Counted from the stretch's first letter, positions 1 to 9,767 are shown. The stretch is DNA of 64,000 nucleotides from Pseudomonas reinekei (GCF_001945365.1 NZ_MSTQ01000003.1:418447-482446); one strand, 5' to 3'. The notes: a model not told the origin generated them from the sequence alone. A program made the numbers and translations.

Positions 1-634
1 GTTCCAGGCCGATCAGGTCCGCCTCGTTTTCATTGGCGCGGCTGTTGGGCAAGGTCATGCCGTAGTTGGCCACGGTATCGGCCAGCGCCAGGCTGTCCTG
101 ACCCAGACCGAACAACGCACCCGCACCCTGCTTGGCCATTTCGATGCCGTAAGCCTTGGACATTGCTTCACGACCGTGCTCACGCAGGGCATGGGCAATT
201 TCATGGCCCATGACCGCGGCAATTTCATCGTCGGTCAGTTTCAGGCTGTCGATCAGCCCGGTGTAGAAAAAGATCTTGCCGCCGGGCCCGCAGTTGGCGT
301 TGAGCTCGTCACTCTTGATCAGGTTGACCTCCCACTTCCACTGGGCCGCATCGGGACGGAAGGTCGGCGCCTGGGCAATCAGCCGGTCGGCAATCGCCTG
401 CACGCGCTTGGCATCGCTGCTGGTTTTGTCCAGCACACCTTTACTGGACGCTTCGCCCACGGTCTTCTGATAAGACTGGGCGTACATCTGGTCGACCTCT
501 TGCGAGGACAACATGCTGAACATGTACTGCTTACGCTCAACGCCCACAGCGCCACCGCTGGTGGTGTTGACAGACTGGCAACCGGCGAGCAACAAACCTG
601 CGCCCAGCGCACACGAAACCAATGTCTTGTTCAT
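1..634 (-). CDS. M48 family zinc metalloprotease lipoprotein (partial)
   Basis: The 3' end of the gene lies beyond the left window edge; about 211 residues are visible. The N-terminus is a signal peptide ending in a lipobox (LLLAGC), so the product should be an outer-membrane or periplasmic lipoprotein. The HEIAHALREH motif (codons near 190-220) is the HExxH zinc site of M48 peptidases, and a following NEADLIGLE segment supplies the downstream glutamate ligand. This is the architecture of LoiP/YcaL-type periplasmic proteases that act on envelope proteins. The start is ATG at 634 with AGGGAGC just upstream. Its exact substrate cannot be told from sequence. Confidence 0.88.
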   Translation of the reverse strand, partial: MNKTLVSCALGAGLLLAGCQSVNTTSGGAVGVERKQYMFSMLSSQEVDQMYAQSYQKTVGEASSKGVLDKTSSDAKRVQAIADRLIAQAPTFRPDAAQWKWEVNLIKSDELNANCGPGGKIFFYTGLIDSLKLTDDEIAAVMGHEIAHALREHGREAMSKAYGIEMAKQGAGALFGLGQDSLALADTVANYGMTLPNSRANENEADLIGLE

Positions 635-907
635 CAAAAAGCTCCCTGAAAACATGACCGTATCCTAGGCGCGGAAATGTATCGACGCCAGATACAACGG
701 CACATATGACGCGCATTTCAGACAAAGCTCTCTTCGTCGTAGGAAAAAATTCACAAACCCGGGCAAGCCACGGCTAATAACCCGCGCGCAGTGATTCATT
801 TACGACCTCGAACGATCCAAAACAGTCATTTGGCCGAGCCCCCCTCATGCCCCCTCGACACCCTGCCGATACACCTCCGCAGACGTCCTTTTGCGTGCGG
901 AGCACCC

Positions 908-3049
908 ATGAAATTCAAGTCGATACAGTTTTCCGTGGCGGCCCTGGCCGGCGCCATCGTTCTCAGCGTGGTGGCGGCGCTGGTCGTCTACGCGCTGTTC
1001 TCCGGCGCCCGAACGCAAGACATGGTCCAGGAACGGACCCAGGCGCAATTCGAGCAAGTGATCGAACAGCGCCTGACCTCGCTGGCGCAAACCCAGGTCA
1101 GCCAGATCCAGCGTGAACTGGAAGCACCGTTGCTGATTGCCGGTGGACTGGTGCGCGTCAACGCGCTGATCGGCACACCCGGCGCCGACGGCCAGCCGGC
1201 CTTGAGCCTCAGCCGCGAGCAATTGATCAGCCTGATCAAGGAGAACGTGGCCAAAAACCCGAAGATCCTCGGCACGTACATCGGCTGGGAAAAAGACGCC
1301 CTGGATCACAACGATGCGGCCTACGTCGGCACCCAGGTGGTCGGCATCGACCCCAGCAACGGGCGCTTCCTGCCCTGGTGGTTCCGCAACGAGGACGGCA
1401 GCCTTGGCCTGGACAAACTGGTGGACGTCGACGACCAGAAAACCTTGTCCACCGGTGTTCGCGCCAGCGAGTACTACCTGTGCTCGAAAGAAACCAAAAA
1501 ATCCTGCGTGATCGACCCGGCGCCTTACAAGGTCGGCGACAAAATCGTCATGCTCGCCTCCTTTATTGAACCGATCATGCTCAACGGCGCCTTTCAGGGC
1601 ATCGTCGGTGCAGACCTGTCGGTGAACTTCATCCAGGAAATGCTCCTGGGGGCCAATCAGAAACTCTACAGTGGCGCAGGCGAAATGGCCCTGATCGGCG
1701 GCAATGGCCGGATCGTTGCCTACACCAAAGACCCGAGCAAATTCGGCGAAAAAGTCAGCGACATCCTCGACAGGACGCAGATTGCCAACATGGCCAATCT
1801 CAAGCGCGGCGAAGTCACCTATACCGTCGACAAGGCCCAGGGCCGGATCGAGTTGTACCTGCCCTTCGGCATCGGCCAGACCGACGCCCGCTGGACCCTG
1901 ATGCTGCAACTGCCGCTGAATGCGGTCATGGCCGATCTGCAAAAACTCCAGGCCGACCTCGACACCCAGCGCAAATCCGACACCTTCGGCATGGCCATGG
2001 TCGGCCTGCTGATTGCCGGTATCGGTCTGCTGGTGATCTGGCTGGTGGGCCACGGCATTGCCCGCCCACTGAAACAAATGGTGGCCATGCTCGACGATAT
2101 CGCCCAGGGCGAAGGGGATCTGACACGCCGCCTGACCAGCGATCGCGCCGATGAGTTGGGCTCTATCGCCAAGGGCTTCAACACCTTCCTGGCCAAGCTG
2201 CAGGCAATGATCACTCAGGTGGTGACGTCGGTGCAGAGTGTCAGCGACTCTTCGGAACACACCGCCGACATCGCCATCCGCACGAACATGGGCGTGCACA
2301 AACAGATGGCCGAGATCGATCAGGTCGCCACCGCTGTACATGAAATGACCGCCACCGCCCAAGACGTCGCCCGTAACGCGACGCAGGCTGCGCAAGCCGC
2401 CAGCCATGCGGATCAGGCTGCCAGCCAAGGGATGCAAATTGTCCGTGATACTTCGAACTCCATCGGCGTTCTGGCCGTGGAAATCGGTCGCGCGGTCAGC
2501 GTGGTGCAAACCCTGGCGAAGGACAGTGAAAACATCAACGCCATCCTCACCGCCATCCGCGGGATCGCCGAACAGACCAACCTGCTGGCACTCAACGCCG
2601 CCATCGAAGCGGCCCGGGCCGGTGAACAGGGGCGCGGCTTTGCCGTGGTGGCCGATGAGGTGCGCAATCTGGCGCAAAAGACGCAGAAGGCCACCGAAGA
2701 AATCCAGACCATGATCCAACAGTTGCAACAGGGCACGCGGGATGTGGTGCGGGTCATGGAAGACAGCCAGAACCGTACGGACGAAAGCGTGCAGCACGCC
2801 GCCAAAGCGGCCGAAGCGCTGGAAACCATCACTCAGGCGGTGTCGGTGATCAACGACATGAACACCCAGATCGCCAGCGCCGCCGAGGAGCAAAGCGCCG
2901 TGGCGGACGACATCAACCGCAACGTGATCAATATCGGGCAAGTGGCCAATGAAGTGGCCAGCGGTGCGGATGAGTCCAGCGCGGCGAGTGCGGACTTGAC
3001 CAAACTGGCCGAGCAGCAGCGGCGGTTGATCAATCAGTTCAAGGTTTGA
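908..3049 (+). CDS. Methyl-accepting chemotaxis protein with dCache ligand domain
   Basis: A 713-residue transmembrane chemoreceptor. The first membrane helix is at about residues 7-32, a large periplasmic double-Cache-type domain at about 40-350, the second helix at about 358-382, then HAMP and the cytoplasmic signalling hairpin. The hairpin tip is the near-invariant [20 protein letters not shown] segment around residues 555-575. I chose ATG 908 over the in-frame GTG at 791 because the membrane helix follows at once and the extra 39 residues look like untranslated leader. Ligand specificity is unknown; dCache receptors of pseudomonads often bind amino acids, organic acids or polyamines. The periplasmic domain carries two cysteines eight residues apart (192 and 200). 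Confidence 0.92.
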   Translation: MKFKSIQFSVAALAGAIVLSVVAALVVYALFSGARTQDMVQERTQAQFEQVIEQRLTSLAQTQVSQIQRELEAPLLIAGGLVRVNALIGTPGADGQPALSLSREQLISLIKENVAKNPKILGTYIGWEKDALDHNDAAYVGTQVVGIDPSNGRFLPWWFRNEDGSLGLDKLVDVDDQKTLSTGVRASEYYLCSKETKKSCVIDPAPYKVGDKIVMLASFIEPIMLNGAFQGIVGADLSVNFIQEMLLGANQKLYSGAGEMALIGGNGRIVAYTKDPSKFGEKVSDILDRTQIANMANLKRGEVTYTVDKAQGRIELYLPFGIGQTDARWTLMLQLPLNAVMADLQKLQADLDTQRKSDTFGMAMVGLLIAGIGLLVIWLVGHGIARPLKQMVAMLDDIAQGEGDLTRRLTSDRADELGSIAKGFNTFLAKLQAMITQVVTSVQSVSDSSEHTADIAIRTNMGVHKQMAEIDQVATAVHEMTATAQDVARNATQAAQAASHADQAASQGMQIVRDTSNSIGVLAVEIGRAVSVVQTLAKDSENINAILTAIRGIAEQTNLLALNAAIEAARAGEQGRGFAVVADEVRNLAQKTQKATEEIQTMIQQLQQGTRDVVRVMEDSQNRTDESVQHAAKAAEALETITQAVSVINDMNTQIASAAEEQSAVADDINRNVINIGQVANEVASGADESSAASADLTKLAEQQRRLINQFKV

Positions 3050-3059
3050 TTCAAGGGCG

Positions 3060-3140
3060 CCCTCGCTGGCAAGGCATCTCCCACAGGTATTGTTTACACC
3101 GAAAATCCATGTGGGAGCTGGCTTGCCAGCGATGGGGCCC
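3060..3140. repeat. REP pair (REPIN)
   Basis: Two inverted copies of a REP core face each other: ctcgctggcaaggc...cccacag and ctgtgggagctggcttgccagcgat-like. They lie between the convergent chemoreceptor and SRAP genes, the usual extragenic place for such elements in fluorescent pseudomonads. The sequence can fold into a long hairpin and may also act as a transcription end. Confidence 0.75.
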
Positions 3141-3157
3141 GTTCAGCCCCCTCTCCC

Positions 3158-3781
3158 TCAACCTGGAGTCAGACACTCCGGCCCATTGAGCTTCGGATCA
3201 TTGACCATGTTGGCCAGCACCCGCTCGCGCAACGCAGCGGGCTCGCTGGCCAGCAGGGCTTGCAGGGTGTGCAACGGCGTCTCGGGATCGAGCCATGCCA
3301 CCTGCCCCGCTTCATCCAGAATCAACGGTCGCCGCTGGCTGGCCGCTGGCTGCGTGATCACTGCCGTACTCAACCACACCTGCTCCTGCACCGGGTACGC
3401 TTCCCAGATCGCCGCGAAAAACAGCGAAGAACCTTCCCCCGGCGTCAACCAATATGGCCGTTTGCGTGTGGTCCCGCGCCATTCGTAGAAACCGTTGGCC
3501 GGCAGCAGGCAGCGGCGCTCGCGCAGGGCCTGGCGAAACATCGGCTGCTCGGCCACGGTTTCGGCGCGGGCATGGGCCGGCGTTCGGGACAGATCGGTCA
3601 GCCACGGCGGAGTCAGGCCCCAGCGCGAGCGCGCCAGTTCACGCTGGCCGTCCGCGCCGGCACGCAGCATCAACACCGAATCATTGGGGGAAATGTTCCA
3701 CTGCGCCTGTTGATCGGCGGGAAAACCTGGCAGGGTCGCGAAATCGCGATTCCAGCGAAACAGGGCATAACGTCCACACAT
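3158..3781 (-). CDS. SOS response-associated peptidase (SRAP/HMCES family)
   Basis: A 207-residue protein starting MCGRYALF. Removal of the initiator Met exposes Cys2, which in this family (E. coli YedK, human HMCES) forms a covalent thiazolidine link to abasic sites in single-stranded DNA and protects them. The family motifs WGLTPPW, ARAETVAEQPMFR and the LPANGFYEW segment (catalytic Glu) are present. Length is normal. It is transcribed leftwards after two small genes with a 35-bp gap to the nearest, so it may share their transcript. Confidence 0.93.
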   Translation of the reverse strand: MCGRYALFRWNRDFATLPGFPADQQAQWNISPNDSVLMLRAGADGQRELARSRWGLTPPWLTDLSRTPAHARAETVAEQPMFRQALRERRCLLPANGFYEWRGTTRKRPYWLTPGEGSSLFFAAIWEAYPVQEQVWLSTAVITQPAASQRRPLILDEAGQVAWLDPETPLHTLQALLASEPAALRERVLANMVNDPKLNGPECLTPG

Positions 3782-3816
3782 GGGGCTGTACGACTCTTGA
3801 TCAAACGAACGCCAGC

Positions 3817-4077
3817 CTAACAGACCAGCGTGCCGGGAAAACTCTCCGGTTCATCGCCGGACAACGGCAGCGCGGCATTGTACGCGCTGATCAGCTCGCG
3901 GGCGTAGGCGGCCTGATCGTTATCTACCGCCAACCCCAGCAGCCCATAGATCGGTAATTCACCGGTGGCCCCGACCAGATCGCGGCCCACCAGGTGCGCC
4001 TCGATGCCCTCGCTGGCGAGCATGCCCTGCAACAACTCACCCTCCATCAGGTTTTCCGGCTCATAGATTCGCTGCAT
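3817..4077 (-). CDS. DUF2007 family protein
   Basis: An 86-residue protein (MQRIYEPENLMEGELLQGML...) with the DUF2007 pattern: an N-terminal beta-alpha unit recognising 'EAELLKGLLESEGI' type sequence, then a short compact domain. DUF2007 has a ferredoxin-like fold and is often called a putative signal-transducing protein, but no activity is established. It lies 9 bp after the CPXCG gene, which suggests co-translation. Confidence 0.8.
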   Translation of the reverse strand: MQRIYEPENLMEGELLQGMLASEGIEAHLVGRDLVGATGELPIYGLLGLAVDNDQAAYARELISAYNAALPLSGDEPESFPGTLVC

Positions 4078-4086
4078 ACGCGCCCC

Positions 4087-4269
4087 TCACTCGTTTTCGC
4101 TGAAGACTTCCAGGAACCAATCCTCTCCGTGAACCTGCAACACGAACGTAATGGGCCGGCAACACACCTGACAGTCCTCGATGTAGGTCTGATCGCCGCC
4201 GGACAAGTCCACGGTCGTTTCGACTGATTCGCCACAATAAGGACATTCATACTGCGCAGTTTCCAGCAT
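4087..4269 (-). CDS. CPXCG-motif cysteine-rich protein
   Basis: A 60-residue protein with an N-terminal CPYCG motif and a second CQVCC pair about 24 residues later. Four cysteines in this arrangement form a zinc-ribbon-like site. Members occur widely in gammaproteobacteria as single small proteins of unknown role, commonly beside DUF2007 genes as here. The start ATG 4269 is the only reasonable one. Confidence 0.82.
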   Translation of the reverse strand: MLETAQYECPYCGESVETTVDLSGGDQTYIEDCQVCCRPITFVLQVHGEDWFLEVFSENE

Positions 4270-4294
4270 CGCGGTCTCCCAGGTGACTTGTGCG

Positions 4295-4300
4295 TATAAT
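4295..4300 (+). promoter_or_regulatory. Candidate sigma-70 -10 box for the acyltransferase gene
   Basis: A perfect TATAAT lies in the gap between the divergent CPXCG and acyltransferase genes, about 110 bp before the acyltransferase start. The -35 region is weak, so only the -10 is supported. Confidence 0.35.
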
Positions 4301-4408
4301 CGCCGGTCTATTTGCAGGGCTATTTTTGTCTGGCTACTTTTTCAGACCGTACCCCGCCGGTTTTCGATCAAAACCTTTACTTACCCTAGCCGTTTCTAAC
4401 AAGAGAGC

Positions 4409-5575
4409 ATGATGGGCGAATTCGATGCCATCCGACCTTACGACGACAGCGAAGTCCCAGCGGTGCTGGACAGGCTGCTCGGCGACAAGGCGTTTCTAGA
4501 TATCCTCACCCACTTTCGCTTCCCGCGTTTTGCCGGTGCTTTGGGCTGGGCGCTCAAACCTCTTATAGCTCATCGACTGCGCCGTGAGTTTGCCGGCATC
4601 ACGTCGGTGGCCACTTTGCAGGATAAAGTCGAATATTACGTCGACCACACAATCGAGCGCGCCACCGACGGTGTCACCTACACCGGCGTCGAGCAGTTCA
4701 AGTCCGGCAGTGCCTATCTGTTCATCGCCAACCACCGCGATATCGTGATGGACCCGGCCTTCGTCAACTATGCCGTGTACCACGCCGGCCTGCCGACCCC
4801 ACGCATCGCCATCGGCGACAACCTGCTGCAAAAGCCCTTCGTCAGCGACCTGATGCGTCTGAACAAGAGCTTTATCGTGCACCGCTCGATCACCGGTCGC
4901 CGCGAGAAGATGGCGGCGTATCAACTGTTGTCGGCGTACATCAATCATTCGATCCGCAACGATTGCGCCTCGATCTGGATCGCCCAGGCCGAAGGCCGCG
5001 CCAAGGACGGCGACGACCGTACCGAATCGGCGATCCTCAAGATGTTCCACATGAGCCGCAAGGACGAGCCGTTCGGCGAAGTCATCCGCTCCCTGAACCT
5101 CACGCCTGTGTCGATCAGCTACGAATATGACCCGTGCGACCAGGCCAAGGCCCGCGAACTCTACATTCGCGCCACGACCGGCACCTACTCCAAGGCGCCG
5201 GGCGAAGATGACGTGAGCATCGCCAAGGGCATCACCGGCTACAAGGGCCGGGTGCACGTGAACTTTGCCGCGCCGATCACCGAACTGTTCGAAGACACCA
5301 AGCAGTTGGCCATCGAAATGGACAAGCAGATTCTGGGCGGTTACCGCTTGTTCCCGGTGCATTACCTGGCCTACGCGCAGTGGCAAGACGCCGACCCGCA
5401 GTTGCAGGTACCGAGCGCCGCCGAGGTATTCCCGGCCGACGAGTTGGCCAAGGCCCAGGAGCAATGGCAGCAACGCCTGAACGCTTGCCCTGCCGAGCAT
5501 CGTCCGTTTCTGGTGCTGCAATATGCGACGCCGGTGCGTAATCAGTACCGCGTGAAGGCTGGATTGCCGCTGTAA
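4409..5575 (+). CDS. Glycerol-3-phosphate acyltransferase-like protein (PlsB/PlsC superfamily)
   Basis: A 388-residue soluble-looking acyltransferase. The acceptor motif block I is at about residue 110, read as NHRDIVMDP; later blocks include FIVHRS (block II), a WIAQAEGRAKDG segment resembling the EG(G/T)RS block III, and LTPVSISYE (block IV). The superfamily transfers acyl groups to glycerol-phosphate or lysophospholipid. Block I has five residues between His and Asp instead of the four of the classical HX4D motif. Two adjacent ATG codons (4409 and 4412) fit the AAGAGAG ribosome site. The exact substrate is uncertain. Confidence 0.75.
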   Translation: MMGEFDAIRPYDDSEVPAVLDRLLGDKAFLDILTHFRFPRFAGALGWALKPLIAHRLRREFAGITSVATLQDKVEYYVDHTIERATDGVTYTGVEQFKSGSAYLFIANHRDIVMDPAFVNYAVYHAGLPTPRIAIGDNLLQKPFVSDLMRLNKSFIVHRSITGRREKMAAYQLLSAYINHSIRNDCASIWIAQAEGRAKDGDDRTESAILKMFHMSRKDEPFGEVIRSLNLTPVSISYEYDPCDQAKARELYIRATTGTYSKAPGEDDVSIAKGITGYKGRVHVNFAAPITELFEDTKQLAIEMDKQILGGYRLFPVHYLAYAQWQDADPQLQVPSAAEVFPADELAKAQEQWQQRLNACPAEHRPFLVLQYATPVRNQYRVKAGLPL

Positions 5576-5593
5576 GCGGTTTCGACCGGATAC

Positions 5594-5620
5594 AAAAACG
5601 GCGCCTCGGGCGCCGTTTTT
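5594..5620. terminator. Bidirectional terminator
   Basis: AACGGCGCC-TCG-GGCGCCGTT hairpin flanked by A and T runs, between two convergent genes. Confidence 0.85.
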
Positions 5621-5635
5621 ATTGATCCGAGGACA

Positions 5636-5914
5636 TTAAACCTGCGTGCTGATCCACGACACCAAAAGTGCCAGCCCCATGCAGGCGAAGCCGAAGCTGT
5701 AGAAAAACCGGTTCATGCGCAAAGTGGCCCAGTCCAGCGTGGGTTCTTCGCTGGGACGGCGTCCGCGCTGCGCTTGCAGACTGGCCATCGCGCGCTGCTC
5801 ACGACGACGGGTCGCGTGCAGCAACCAGCCGCCCGGAAAGGCGAAGAACAGCGCCAGCAGGTTGATCAATTTGGCGGGATGGGCGGTAAACAGCGTCATC
5901 AAATGCAGCGACAT
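5636..5914 (-). CDS. Small membrane protein of unknown function
   Basis: A 92-residue protein with two hydrophobic segments: residues about 12-32 (KLINLLALFFAFPGGWLLHA) and about 70-90 at the C-terminus (FYSFGFACMGLALLVSWI), joined by a basic cytoplasmic loop. I chose ATG 5914 because GAGG lies seven bases upstream; the in-frame codon at 6025 would add an unlikely Arg/Ser-rich extension. No known domain is recognised. Confidence 0.65.
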   Translation of the reverse strand: MSLHLMTLFTAHPAKLINLLALFFAFPGGWLLHATRRREQRAMASLQAQRGRRPSEEPTLDWATLRMNRFFYSFGFACMGLALLVSWISTQV

Positions 5915-6065
5915 CACTAACCTCAAACAAAACCGGTGTGGCGAGCGCCGGACCGACGACCGCGGCGCGGATTTTACCGAAAGCCTCTGTGCCTGCACTC
6001 CCCTTTGCGATAAATAACGCGGCAAATGACCAATGGCTGTCCTGCGTCACAGCTTCGTCATCTGA

Positions 6066-6314
6066 ATGGGCCAACATGCGCGCCTCGAAACCGACATGGA
6101 CTGCGTCATGCTTCACGCCGAAAACCAGGATCGCCTCTATCTCATCGCTCACAACGACGAACAACAAACCCTCGTCGGCAGCCTCGCCTTCAATGTTCAG
6201 GACCGCCACTGGCTGGTGTATTGCGCACTCGGCGGTCACCAACATGCGGATTTGCCGGAGGCGGATTTGCTGACGGGCGTGAGCGTGCTGGACTTTTACT
6301 CTCAAGCGGCCTGA
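6066..6314 (+). CDS. Conserved hypothetical small protein
   Basis: An 82-residue acidic protein (MGQHARLETDMDCVMLHAENQ...) ending just before a terminator. A later ATG at 6096 (MDCVMLHA) is an equally good start; neither has a clear ribosome site. It has no membrane segment, signal or recognisable motif. The expression unit is self-contained: intergenic sequence before it and a hairpin after it. Confidence 0.55.
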   Translation: MGQHARLETDMDCVMLHAENQDRLYLIAHNDEQQTLVGSLAFNVQDRHWLVYCALGGHQHADLPEADLLTGVSVLDFYSQAA

Positions 6315-6337
6315 TCCCCCCCTGCAGGGCAGGCATG

Positions 6338-6374
6338 AAAAAGCCCGGGACCATTGCTGGTGCCGGGCTTTTTT
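6338..6374. terminator. Bidirectional terminator
   Basis: AAAAAGCCCGG and CCGGGCTTTTTT arms separated by 14 bases, between convergent genes. Confidence 0.88.
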
Positions 6375-6389
6375 ACACCGGGCGAACGC

Positions 6390-6974
6390 TTACTCGCCGA
6401 GTACCTGACCTACAGTCGGGTCCTTGAACAGACGGGTCAACGCGTCGCTCAACACGTCGCTGACCAGCTTGGTGTTGGTTTCCTGGTTTGGCGCCATGCC
6501 GAAACGCTGGTCCAGGGACGCACCGTAACGACCGCTATAGCGACGATTGGCGTTCTGCACATCGGAGCGGAAAGTCGCGCCGATGGTTGCCTCGGTCACA
6601 TACATGCCTTCTTTAGGCGACTGATACTTCAGCTCGGCCAGGGTCACGGTGATTTGCGGCGCGTTCGCTGCATTGGCGGTCGGGGTGAAACCCAACAGAC
6701 GCACCGCGGCTTCAGCCTGGGCCTGCAGTTTCGGCAGGATCTGCGCGCCCTGCACGGTAATGGCGCTGGTTTCCGGGTACAGGCCGCCACGGGTGCCGAG
6801 GGTCGGCGATGGACGACCGTCCACCACACGCACCACCACCGGCTGACCGCGGCCGACCGGCGCCAGTTGAGCCGTCAACTTGGGTTCCGGGTTCAGTTGT
6901 TGCGGGCTGTGGGCGCAGCCAACCAGCGTCAAGCTGGTCACAGTGATCAAACCGAACAACAGGCGTTGCAACAT
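6390..6974 (-). CDS. YajG family lipoprotein
   Basis: A 194-residue lipoprotein with a signal peptide and lipobox (SLTLVGC). The mature part begins with HSPQQLNPEP and contains the DGRPSPTLGTRGG segment typical of YajG proteins, which are outer-membrane lipoproteins of unknown role. The start ATG 6974 has GGAGAG upstream; the longer frame to 7028 adds residues before the signal peptide and is rejected. It ends at a terminator shared with the opposite gene. Confidence 0.85.
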   Translation of the reverse strand: MLQRLLFGLITVTSLTLVGCAHSPQQLNPEPKLTAQLAPVGRGQPVVVRVVDGRPSPTLGTRGGLYPETSAITVQGAQILPKLQAQAEAAVRLLGFTPTANAANAPQITVTLAELKYQSPKEGMYVTEATIGATFRSDVQNANRRYSGRYGASLDQRFGMAPNQETNTKLVSDVLSDALTRLFKDPTVGQVLGE

Positions 6975-7178
6975 GCTCTTCTCTCCAGAATCAGGCACAA
7001 ACAGGCCGGCAGTATAGCGGTGGGCCACTGCGGCTAACTAGGGTCATGCAACGATTACTGAAATCTCTGACAAACCCGCGGGACCGCGGTTCCTGTCACA
7101 GATTTTTCACCCGCCCTTCACTTGCACGTCACGAGGGGCTGCGAACGTAGTCGGTAATCACCCAAAAGGTATCTCGCC

Positions 7179-7412
7179 ATGCGTTTTCTCGTTTCGCTGT
7201 TCGAAGCACGCCCACACCACCGCTGCTTCGCCCTGCTCGACCGCAACGGCCATTGTCAGGCGTTCAAGCAATGCAACCTGCAGCCCATGGGCGATGGCTG
7301 GGTCGAAATCGAAGAAATCCGCCTCAACTGGCTGCACAAGCCCTTGCCTGCCAGCGCCCGGGTCATTGCGCGCCAGCCACGCTCACGGGCACAGCAACTG
7401 CTGACCACCTGA
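7179..7412 (+). CDS. Conserved hypothetical protein, 77 aa
   Basis: A small protein (MRFLVSLFEARPHHRCFALLD...) with AAAGG seven to eight bases before the ATG. It has no transmembrane segment or known motif; the C-terminus is basic. It stands alone between the YajG gene and the long mqo leader. The codon use looks like real Pseudomonas coding sequence, but function is unknown. Confidence 0.6.
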   Translation: MRFLVSLFEARPHHRCFALLDRNGHCQAFKQCNLQPMGDGWVEIEEIRLNWLHKPLPASARVIARQPRSRAQQLLTT

Positions 7413-8146
7413 CCGAACGCCTAATAAAAGTCATTAAACACGACCAATTCCCTACGTTTCTTCGCTACAATCTCCCCCCGATTATAAGGACGTCTCCTGA
7501 TCGGGCCTCGCAGCATCGTCAATGCTTCGGTTTTGGCACCCCGCACCGCCCACAGAGAGCCGCCCACACAGATCGAGTGAAGCTGGCGCGCTTGCTGTTC
7601 ATCAGGCAAAACCTCCACTTTTCGCGAATCTGCAGAGCTGTCATTACGCTCGGTCACTGCTGTTTGCCCGTTTTGCCAGCCATGAATTCCCTGGCGGCAA
7701 AGCATTTGGGCACGGTGCCAGGCTGGGACAGCCCTTTTTGAGGTTCACGTCTTCAAAAGAGCGTGAAAAAAACGGGTTTTCACAACTTCACAAGAGTGTG
7801 GCGAGCAAATGAATAGTTTTGCGTCTGAACATGCACCATTAGCGTCTAGTACAGCCCAACGACACAGGACCGAGTACGCCTCGAACACCGGAGCCTGAAG
7901 CCTGTCCGCTACGGATTTGGTTGCACAAACGGATGTATCGACCATAAGTCGAATTGCCAGCCACGTGTTGAAATGAGTTCATAGACCTCATTAGCCTGGC
8001 CGGTAGCGTCCGTCGAAGTTGCAAAAAATTGCGAAGATTCGGACATGGCGATCCTGCCATGGGGACCAGGGGCATCACTGACACGCCCCGGAACGCCTGG
8101 CAGCCATGCCGTCAATTTGGTGCTGCAGATTTTGGAGACGCGTTAA
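7413..8146. other. 734-bp gene-free leader upstream of mqo
   Basis: No convincing coding frame fills this gap; the open frames on both strands lack ribosome sites and Pseudomonas-like codon use. The left half (about 7415-7500 and 7740-7830) is AT-richer than its surroundings. The right half contains possible RNA hairpins: AATGAG/CTCATT near 7974-7996 and a nested CCAGGGGC...GCCCC...CCTGG stem at 8066-8100. It probably holds the mqo promoter and a long 5' untranslated region. Confidence 0.55.
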
Positions 8147-9655
8147 ATGGCGCATAACGAAGCAGTCGACGTAGTACTGGTTGGGGCTGGCATCATGAGT
8201 GCCACCCTTGCCGTACTGCTCAAAGAGCTCGACCCCGCGATCAAGCTGGAAGTCGTCGAGCTGATGGATTCCGGTGCCGCGGAGAGTTCCAACCCGTGGA
8301 ACAACGCCGGTACCGGTCACGCCGGCCTGTGCGAGCTGAACTACACGCCGCAGGCTGCGGATGGCACCGTCGACATCAAGAAGGCCGTGCACATCAACAC
8401 TCAGTTCGAGGTGTCGAAGCAGTTCTGGTCGTACCTGACCAGGAAAGGCACGTTCGGCTCGTGCAAATCGTTCATCAGCCCGGTGCCACACCTGAGTTTC
8501 GTGCAGGGCGAGAGCGGCGTGTCCTTCCTCAAGGAACGCTTCAAGGTGCTGAGCAAGCACCACGCCTTCGCCGACATGGAATACACCGAAGACAAGGCCA
8601 CAATGGCCGAGTGGATGCCGCTGATGATGCCTGGCCGCGATCCTGGCGAAACCCTCGCCGCGACCCGCGTGATCAACGGCACTGACGTCAACTTCGGCGC
8701 ACTGACCAACCAACTGCTCAAGCACCTGACCAGCGCACCCGATGCCCAGGTCAAGTACTGCAAGCGCGTGACCGGTCTGAAGCGTCATAACGGTGGCTGG
8801 ACTGTCAGCATCAAGGACGTCAACAGCGGCAATACCCGTGAAGTCGACGCCAGGTTCGTCTTCCTCGGCGCCGGTGGCGCGGCATTGCCGCTGCTGCAAG
8901 CTTCGGGCATTGAAGAGAGCAAAGGCTTCGGCGGCTTCCCGATCAGCGGCCAGTGGCTGCGTTGCGACAACCCGGAAGTGGTCAAGCACCACCAGGCCAA
9001 GGTCTACAGCCAGGCGGCCGTGGGTTCGCCGCCAATGTCCGTGCCGCACCTGGACACCCGTGTCGTCGACGGCAAGAAATCCCTGCTGTTCGGACCTTAC
9101 GCCGGTTTCACCACCAAGTTCCTCAAGCATGGTTCCTTCATGGACCTGCCGCTATCGGTTCGCGCCGGCAACATCGGCCCGATGCTGGCCGTGGCGAAAA
9201 ACAACATGGACCTGACCAAGTATCTGGTCAGCGAAGTGATGCAGTCCATGGAGCAGCGCCTCGAATCCCTGCGTCGCTTCTACCCTGAAGCGAAAGCCGA
9301 GGACTGGCGTCTGGAAGTGGCTGGTCAACGGGTGCAGATCATCAAGAAAGACCCGAAAAAAGGCGGCATCCTGCAGTTCGGTACCGAACTGGTCGCCGCC
9401 AAGGACGGTTCCCTTGCCGCCCTGCTCGGCGCTTCGCCAGGGGCTTCGGTGACTGTTTCGATCATGCTGGAACTGATCGAAAAATGCTTCCCGAGCCAGG
9501 CCAAAGGCGAGTGGGCTGCCAAACTGGCGGAAATCTTCCCGGCCCGCGAGAAAGTCCTGGAAACCGACGCTGCGCTGTATAGCAAGATCAACGCGCAGAA
9601 CAACGTTGCTCTGGAACTGGTTGAAGCCAGCAGTGAGACCGAAAGCTACGCTTGA
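8147..9655 (+). CDS. mqo: Malate:quinone oxidoreductase
   Basis: A 502-residue FAD enzyme that oxidises malate to oxaloacetate and passes electrons to membrane quinone, replacing or supplementing malate dehydrogenase in the TCA cycle. The N-terminal FAD-binding fingerprint [13 protein letters not shown] and the family signature [23 protein letters not shown] region are intact, and length is standard. ATG 8147 follows a GGAGACG ribosome site. By its neighbours this is the counterpart of PAO1 PA4640 (mqoB). It has its own terminator, and an exceptionally long leader precedes it. Confidence 0.97.
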   Translation: MAHNEAVDVVLVGAGIMSATLAVLLKELDPAIKLEVVELMDSGAAESSNPWNNAGTGHAGLCELNYTPQAADGTVDIKKAVHINTQFEVSKQFWSYLTRKGTFGSCKSFISPVPHLSFVQGESGVSFLKERFKVLSKHHAFADMEYTEDKATMAEWMPLMMPGRDPGETLAATRVINGTDVNFGALTNQLLKHLTSAPDAQVKYCKRVTGLKRHNGGWTVSIKDVNSGNTREVDARFVFLGAGGAALPLLQASGIEESKGFGGFPISGQWLRCDNPEVVKHHQAKVYSQAAVGSPPMSVPHLDTRVVDGKKSLLFGPYAGFTTKFLKHGSFMDLPLSVRAGNIGPMLAVAKNNMDLTKYLVSEVMQSMEQRLESLRRFYPEAKAEDWRLEVAGQRVQIIKKDPKKGGILQFGTELVAAKDGSLAALLGASPGASVTVSIMLELIEKCFPSQAKGEWAAKLAEIFPAREKVLETDAALYSKINAQNNVALELVEASSETESYA

Positions 9656-9667
9656 TTGGGCCGCATG

Positions 9668-9705
9668 AAAAACGCCCCGTCCTCATTGAGGGCGGGGCGT
9701 TTTTT
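9668..9705 (+). terminator. Terminator of mqo
   Basis: AACGCCCCG and CGGGGCGTT arms followed by six T, 12 bases after the mqo stop. Confidence 0.9.
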
Positions 9706-9723
9706 ATGCTCGCTGAACATTTT

Positions 9724-9760
9724 CTGTGGTGAGGGAGCTGGCTCCCTCGCCACAGGGAAC
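9724..9760. repeat. Single REP element
   Basis: TGTGGTGAGGGAGCTGGCTCCC followed by TCGCCACAGGG; a self-complementary REP of the 'gaggGAGCTxGCTCCC' variant between convergent genes. Confidence 0.65.
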
Positions 9761-9767
9761 AAAGCGA

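Noticed and set aside
845..2941. 698-residue open frame antisense to the first chemoreceptor
   Set aside because: It is the shadow of the receptor gene in a GC-rich genome: composition is His/Asp/Gly-rich, with no ribosome site or domain.
7421..7812. Possible small genes in the mqo leader on either strand
   Set aside because: No ribosome site and no Pseudomonas-like codon bias; better left as untranslated sequence.
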